64,000 nt of DNA. Source: Hofstenia miamia (lineage: Eukaryota; Xenacoelomorpha; Acoela). Where the stretch lies: positions 1,348,614 to 1,412,613 of the forward strand of contig SCFE01000006.1 in NCBI GenBank assembly GCA_004352715.1, read 5' to 3'. This document shows, piece by piece, positions 58,388 through 64,000 of this stretch (its first letter is position 1; each line of letters starts with the position of its first letter). Both the position numbers and the translations under genes were made by a program. The notes beneath the pieces are model-generated. The model had not been told where the DNA came from and searched no databases. It was given only the letters and a program-made list of their open reading frames with translations.

Positions 58388-58910
58388 NACCACTATGCAA
58401 ATCACTGGAGGTATGACTAACATCAATAGTTATGATTTCATTAATAGACTGTTCTTCACGAGGAAGAGCTGAAGTAGATTCACAAACACCTTGTGTGTGG
58501 CTTCGCATTTGTTCTTTGGATGCTGTTAGAAATGCACTAACTAAGTTCTCCTTATCAGAAGTAATTGCGTGGTAGCTTTTTTCAGAATAATGCAGCTTAT
58601 GTAGGTAGGAAATAGCCTCATTTGTCAAAATGGAACTGGCAAAATTGTGATCACGATAGAAGTGAGGCAGCATACCGAAAATAGATAAGTTCACGCAAGC
58701 TAGATCAAGAACTCTGATTATTCGTTGACTTTCCACTACAGTAAGTTTTCTTTCGGATTCAATGCCCAACAATTTCTTGTACTCATTTTTATGCATATTG
58801 AATACAGAGTCGGGTATTTCTCGGTTTGTATACTGAATGTTACTTGGCGTTTTCATTTTACTATTACAGAATGATGTATTCATTACTACAAATGTATGCT
58901 TATCAAACAC
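56943..58910 (-). CDS. DRC10: Dynein regulatory complex subunit 10 (IQ-motif protein D)
   Basis: Minus strand, at least two exons. First exon: 58910 to about 58390, with RKLTVVESQRIIRVLDLACV, the conserved N-terminal block of DRC10/IQCD. Last exon: 57816-56943, entered through a TTTAG acceptor, with a long coiled coil (IELFLDMKEAIRKKLLFTRA near its start, then heptads rich in E, K, Q, R), one degenerate IQ motif (REIQSIWRVL) and a Lys/Gly-rich tail KKKKKGKKGKGRKGKKKK, just as in the family. DRC10 is part of the nexin-dynein regulatory complex that links axonemal doublets and controls ciliary and sperm-flagellar beating. The junction between the exons is unresolved: about 20-30 residues are missing, a TA run plus an N lie at 58354-58388, and no donor fits phase 2. 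The start at 58910 is the first ATG; 58883 or 58856 are alternatives. Confidence 0.85.
57913..58104 (-). other. Open frame inside the DRC10 gene, possible exon
   Basis: A 63-codon frame preceded by CATGTTAG, which could be an acceptor at about 58102. It encodes FLEFFKVLSEGLRLQLEV and LGPLRKLMPDQYLNIIKRM, which look protein-like, but no donor in the right phase for the last DRC10 exon was found and I could not align it to DRC10. It may be an exon of DRC10 or a chance frame. Confidence 0.25.
58354..58388. repeat. (TA)n tract ending at an ambiguous base
   Basis: TA run 58354-58385 with N at 58388, just inside the first DRC10 intron or at the exon edge. Confidence 0.9.
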
Positions 58911-59096
58911 TGTTTCCCACTATCACAAATCTCAGCATCTTAAGAATCTATTTGATATTAAGGTTAGTGGTTTTTCAATAACTCCATTTTAATTATATTT
59001 GCCTCAAAATAACAGAGTACTAATGGTGTTTTCACCAATTACCCCTTAAATATTACGTGAACATTTATTGGCAATGAATTTGCCCTATGCTATATT

Positions 59097-59130
59097 CAGG
59101 CGCGTATCGAAAATTTCTAAAGAGGGGGGG
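59097..59130 (+). repeat. Dispersed repeat terminus, second copy
   Basis: CAGGCGCGTATCGAAAATTT followed by CTAAAGAGGGGGG. It matches 7732-7763 in the same orientation, ending in a G-run of ten. Confidence 0.5.
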
Positions 59131-60207
59131 GGGCAATTCCTTAGTATCGCCTTGTATTTTATAAATATATTTATAAATTTTAATATTAGAAGAAAAATAC
59201 ACCCGGTTGAATAAAAAAGGAACGTACAAAATTCAGTGCAAATTATAATCGAAAGTTATAAAATATTGCTAGAAACTTTTTAAAGCCTTGTGGTTATGGT
59301 TCAAACACAATTGAATTATAAGTTTAATACCAAAAATTAGTGTTTTTAGTGTTTCAGGCAGATATATTCACAAAATCAGATCATGCTCATAATTAACTTC
59401 TGGTTTCACACTTTTGCTTGTTAGTAGTTTGTAAATCATTTGAAGAATTTTACTATTTTAACTTTTATAACATATTTTCATGGTTGACACCATCTAGCGA
59501 CGATAATTAGCAACTTGTAAATATTTTTGCTGCGTAATATAAATAGCATAAACAATTTTGTGTCAGTTTTCACTTACAATTTTTCCAGCCATGAAACTAG
59601 ATCGTGATCAAGTTTTTTTAGAATAAAGTAGAAATATTCGTACATTTAGCCAGAAAATAATTATTTTATTTATGATATAAATGTCATCTTGCTGTAAAAT
59701 ATTAATGTATATATGCCTACTTTAAGTTATCTAAGGGTTTGCATTGACATGAAATCTTCATCAGTTAGAGAAGAACAACCTATATTTATTTACCTAACAA
59801 CTCTAAGGCTAAGTACAATACAAAAGCTATTATATATTGATGCATTAATTAAACTCATAGCAAATATTGAAAAGTCGAATATTTTGAGTTGTATTGATTG
59901 TAAGGGATTTTATATATTTTTGGGAAATGCCACAACTTTGTTCCTCAATGAAATGATCAATTCTAAATATATTTTATATTGGACAACATTATGGATAGTA
60001 GTAATTCTCCATCTCAAACAGCACCCAATTCACAGTGCTTTCACTGATATTAATTAATAATAATTTTTAATTTAATCTCAGTTGCTCTTCAGTTTAGAGC
60101 TACTTTGTTTTAAGCTAGAGCTATAAATGTTTCCTTATGATGATTAATTGTTTACTATGGATATGCATGTAAATTATATCTCAAAACCCACAGGGCTTAA
60201 GTAGCCC

Positions 60208-60243
<36 letters not shown>

Positions 60244-62393
60244 TNNNNNNNNNNNNNNNNNNNNNNNNNNNNNNNNNNNNNNNNNNNNNNNNNNNNNNNN
60301 NNNNNNNNNNNNNNNNNNNNNNNNNNNNNNNNNNNNNNNNNNNNNNNNNNNNNNNNNNNNNNNTATATATATATATATATATATATATATACTTTCAAAT
60401 TTTATTATTTGCTATACAAGGGCAAATCTGCAACCATACAGCTTTCAATACGAACACTTCCGCTTAAATAAACATTTTGAAAGTGTGATCAAATCCAAGC
60501 AGTATATTTGAGAAATTACCCAAAACCTAAATTCTCCAGGATTTGAGTTAATCCAACCGAAAATTTTTCTTCAACTCTATTGAGAACTTTGGAATCTTTG
60601 AGTATGAGCACATCTATGGGTCAATGTGCTCTTGTTATAGTGAAAATGTGTCATGAAAACATAAATGCTTGGACAACTCAAAATTATATGCTGTTTTTCA
60701 ATGAACTATTCGATTTTATTAAAAGATTTAAATTCTCTCCTACTTAACCCAACGGGAACAGCAAGTAATTTTGTTTTCTGTTCTATAACATACATGAAGG
60801 AGAAGAGGATTCTTTCTTTTTGTGTTTTCAGATTTTAGATTCTTTATTGGCTTCTAAGATACAATACAATGCCTGGGTTAATTTGGGCTAACCACTGCAC
60901 TCAAATATGGACGACATCCAATCCAACTCTTTGACCAAAACACACATCATACATTACTGTCAATTTTCACTAGATAACTGATTACTTTTAGAGGATTTTT
61001 CAAAAATCCCCTCTTACTTTTCCACCGCTATTAATACTGTCTGTGCAGTAAATGTATTATTAGCAACGTATATAATTTAAAAAAAATTTTCATTATAGGC
61101 TCAAATGTCAATATTTGTAGATTATTTTCAGAGATTATTATTAAGATAATTGTAATTCACATCACAAAGCGAAACCGACAAAATCGAAACTTGATAAGTA
61201 TATATTGAACTAAGATAATAATTTTTTATTACTGCAGTCAATCCACAATTCATTAGAAAAAATAGGACATACCAAAGAGCCCACTAAATATGCCTAAGTA
61301 AAATTAACAATTCACCTCAATCTTTGACCCAAACAATTGGAAAAACTAACCTAATCTATTTTCATCTTTGAGGATTAAAAGACAGTAATCACCGACCATG
61401 ATGAAACCGCAACAATCTAAAAATCGAAATCGCGTGATAGATTTTAAAAAAAGTTCACTGAAGCAGAATATTTTTGTTTTGCATGTTTCGAAATTCACCT
61501 TCATTTTTTACATTCATTAAAAAGTTTTGAGTACCTCCAAGGCCTACTTTAATCACGGCCTGGTAATTTGCAGTACAAAAAACGAAAAGTAGCAATAAAT
61601 GCTTTTGTAAGTAGGGAATTAGTGTAAAATTTTGTCCAAATATGCAATACAAAGAATATAAGAAATTCCCATCAAATTTGTGGAGTTACAGCCATTGCAT
61701 TTCCTTGGCAACAAAAAAAGGGTTCATCAAACAATTAAAGGTTTTCACAAGCAAAGAAGTAAGTTAAATTTCTAGAAATATATCATCTCAAAGTAGAAAG
61801 GTTAGAGCTACATTTTTGCTTGCGTATATCTATATTTGCTGATTTTTATGAGGACAAATCATAAATTTTGCAATGCAGAAAGATGATTGTTTATTGTGAA
61901 TGGCCTCATTATATTTGAAGGTGGTTTTTGCCATTTTAAAGGAAGCAAATCGCTCCAAAAGGTGCATAGATGTGTACAATAGCTAATTCTTTGATTTGGG
62001 TATTTAAAATCATTTTTTGCATCAAATCTTGGTCTGTAGCAAAGTATGTTTGCGGCCTCATTTTTGTTAATTTTACTGCAAATCGCCAGGTCGTGATTAC
62101 AGCAGGCCTTGGTCCCTCATTTGATAGATTCAATCACTATAATTAATCTACAAAATGCGTTGGTTAATATTCAGTTTAGTAAAGTTCAGAGAAACAAAAT
62201 AAATACGACGCTTGTACTTTGATAAGTATTTTCAAACATCAAAGTACAAAACGATAAAATGCTTAGTAAATATTAGTTTTGTAATCGAATTTGGACGCCG
62301 TGCTACGGTAGTCGTGATAAAAGCGAAGGACTAAGAAAGTGGCCAAACTCCATTCTTAATAAGATTCCAATTCACTCACCAACAACATCCAAC
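59131..62393. other. Noncoding DNA with a 119-base gap
   Basis: TA runs at 60212-60242 and 60364-60391 flank N 60245-60363. The 114-codon frame at 59713-60057 has no recognisable domain and extreme AT composition. No gene could be supported. Confidence 0.5.
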
Positions 62394-62888
62394 ATGTTTA
62401 TGAACCGAAACGCAAGTTTAGATGACATTCTTCAACATCAACATCTATTCCAGGATTATTTAGGAGAAGAAATTCAAACCTCTTACTATAAGGAGAATCT
62501 TGAATTGATTCTTCCTGATATTAATGACATCAAAGAAGCTGTGAAAAATGGGCATTATTTTGTTGTACTCGCATTTAAGGGGGAAGAAGCTGTGGGTTTC
62601 GCGGGGTATCATTTTTCATACAGCACCTGGAACAGAGTTCAGACTTACTTATCCGACATCTACGTCATTCCTGAATACAGAAAGATGCATGTGGGAAGAA
62701 GTTTGTTAAAATCAGTGCTTGAAAATGTCCACAAACGAAACTGCTGTAACATCGTATGGTTCTGTCCACAAAACAACGAAGGTGCAGTTAAGTTTTTTGA
62801 AAAAATTGGAGCAGAAAATGTCAAAAATAAAGAAGAGTTTATCCATTTTGCCTTCAGCGCGTCTGAACTTAAGAAATTGTGTATATAG
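62394..62888 (+). CDS. Spermidine/spermine acetyltransferase-like GNAT protein, 164 aa
   Basis: An uninterrupted single-exon gene. Residues 67-79 (VGFAGYHFSYSTW), 85-105 (YLSDIYVIPEYRKMHVGRSL) and 128-140 (NEGAVKFFEKIGA) match the strands and loops of the SSAT/SAT1-SAT2 branch of GNAT acetyltransferases, which acetylate polyamines or thialysine with acetyl-CoA in the cytosol. The acetyl-CoA loop R-x-x-G-x-G appears as R96-K-M-H99-V-G101, with histidine in place of the first glycine. F135 stands where family members have the tyrosine that acts as general acid, and S87 where they have the glutamate next to D88. The N-terminus (1-50) is unlike SSAT. Length is about that of the family (about 170). 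The ATG at 62394 gives the whole frame; a second ATG is two codons later. AATAAA follows the stop. Substrate cannot be predicted. Confidence 0.85.
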   Translation: MFMNRNASLDDILQHQHLFQDYLGEEIQTSYYKENLELILPDINDIKEAVKNGHYFVVLAFKGEEAVGFAGYHFSYSTWNRVQTYLSDIYVIPEYRKMHVGRSLLKSVLENVHKRNCCNIVWFCPQNNEGAVKFFEKIGAENVKNKEEFIHFAFSASELKKLCI

Positions 62889-62929
62889 GAATGCCACAAC
62901 TTCTACTAATAACTAACCACGTAACAGCT

Positions 62930-62935
62930 AATAAA
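62930..62935 (+). promoter_or_regulatory. Polyadenylation signal of the GNAT gene
   Basis: AATAAA 41 bases after the stop codon, in a context expected for a short 3' UTR. Confidence 0.6.
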
Positions 62936-64000
62936 CAAGGATTATATTTATCAGTATTTGAAATGTACTCAGCTTTTTTCCTTAAGCAAGCAAATTTCCC
63001 GGGTAAAAATACTTTTAATATAACTGAGTAGCCTTAGTACATGTTGTCCTAATAGAAATGATACTAAGTAATTCAGTGTATATCTAAGCGACAAAGGATA
63101 TCTTTGGGGCCTCATGACTTCTCTTTATGTAACGGAAATTTCTTTTTTGCTGTATTTGTACGTAATTATTAGAAATATCTAGATTCGATTATGAATATTA
63201 CAATTTCCAAAGCTTTTTATAGCTGAAGAAACTCGATTGAAGATTAACAAAATTACTGTTCTCCAACATAGTAATAGATAATTTATAAATTGAAAAAATT
63301 TCAGTACATTTTTATAGGCTTATTTGCTTGTGAACAATTCTGGCATTTATTGGAACTATTGAATCTATATTTCAAGTAGTGATGTGCAGATATAGGTTTG
63401 CCCGCGACTACCCGTTTTTATTCGGTCGCAATATCGTGTACGACCTGGGGCGTGTAAAAGTTTTACTGTTACAGTTACAACTTTAAAAATGTTGTTAATT
63501 AATTTCATTGTCATATTATGCAATATTTACAAAAAATTGAACTGGAAGCATCTTCAACGTCTACAACTCATGTACTTCTGCGGGCAATGGCCGAGTGGTG
63601 GTAACGATTTTGTGAGCAAGGGCAGCTGCAGACACAGATCATAGATAGCCGGCCGGGTAAGCGGATTGGAAAAGCCTTACTGAAATAGCATTCTTGTGAT
63701 GAAAAATTCGCAACAAATTTCGATAGTAATATATCAAAAGGCACTTAACCCATTCAGGGATCTGTAAAACTACCCAACCCTCTTTTATTTTATTTATCAT
63801 TCCCGGAAAAAATTATATTTTAGCTTAAAATTTTCTGACTTTAATGTTTATTTATTACACACTTCTTTGCCAAATTTTAGGTGGTGGCGATGCGTAGTTC
63901 CAAAACACTAACTGACGGAATTGCTAAAATCTAGTTACTAAAAATGGCCTTCAATTTCTTGGAGGTGGCTAAAATTTTGATGGTTTCAAATAATTTAAGC
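62936..64000. other. Noncoding DNA with a tRNA-like A box
   Basis: At about 63584-63625 the stretch GCAATGGCCGAGTGGTGGTAAC resembles the start of a class-II tRNA with its A box TGGCCGAGTGG. No fitting anticodon stem or B box follows, so a tRNA-derived SINE fragment is likelier than a tRNA gene. Otherwise empty. Confidence 0.35.

Noticed and set aside
59713-60057. 114-codon plus-strand frame
   Set aside because: No domain, no splice context and a random AT-rich composition. A chance frame is likelier than a gene.
1-64000. CRISPR arrays, operons, phage or plasmid features
   Set aside because: No regular short repeats with spacers, no ribosome binding sites and no bacterial gene organisation; introns and eukaryotic transposons exclude a prokaryotic source.

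Overview
This window is a piece of animal nuclear DNA. It is AT-rich, with genes split by long GT-AG introns, AATAAA polyadenylation signals, many (TA)n microsatellites, and remnants of at least six classes of eukaryotic transposable element. There are no bacterial-style operons. The gene content (F-spondin, a cilium/flagellum dynein-regulator subunit, a spermidine/spermine acetyltransferase-like GNAT, a C2H2 zinc-finger protein) points to an invertebrate metazoan. The divergence of the proteins would suit a fast-evolving invertebrate such as a tunicate, but the sequence alone does not settle the lineage.

Layout. 1-4.0 kb: noncoding DNA, then a head-to-tail array of 3' ends of a non-LTR retrotransposon with a restriction-like endonuclease, interrupted by two assembly gaps. 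4-11.3 kb: mostly noncoding, with a decayed THAP/P-element transposase on the minus strand. 11.4-12.9 kb: a single-exon C2H2 zinc-finger gene. 13-24.8 kb: noncoding, with a Penelope-like fragment (14.2 kb), an internally deleted piggyBac element with recognisable ends (19.6-20.5 kb) and a LINE tail (22.7-23.2 kb). 24.8-43.3 kb, possibly to 44.9 kb: nine phase-compatible exons of an F-spondin gene, from the second half of the Reeler domain through the Spondin domain to one TSP type-1 repeat. Its introns carry Tc1-type ends, a 601-bp duplication flanked by single Ns, a MITE-like element, a 0.9-kb inverted-repeat element and a complete-ended Tc1 element. 48.3-50.6 kb: a broken Ty3/Gypsy element on the minus strand. 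50.6-56.9 kb: noncoding, with a pair of unusual hairpins and a 1-kb gap. 56.9-58.9 kb: a DRC10/IQCD gene on the minus strand. 62.4-62.9 kb: an intronless SSAT-like acetyltransferase gene. The rest is noncoding.

The host genes are unrelated in function: extracellular matrix and axon guidance, axonemal motility, acetyl transfer, and probably nuclear regulation. They are neighbours only by location. Nothing here looks like a coordinated new system. The most useful unusual signals are the apparently shortened F-spondin with one TSP1 repeat and a possible new tail, an SSAT-like enzyme that has lost two expected catalytic residues, three spaced sumoylation-type motifs in the zinc-finger protein, the newly delimited piggyBac and inverted-repeat elements, and several places where the assembly itself looks doubtful.
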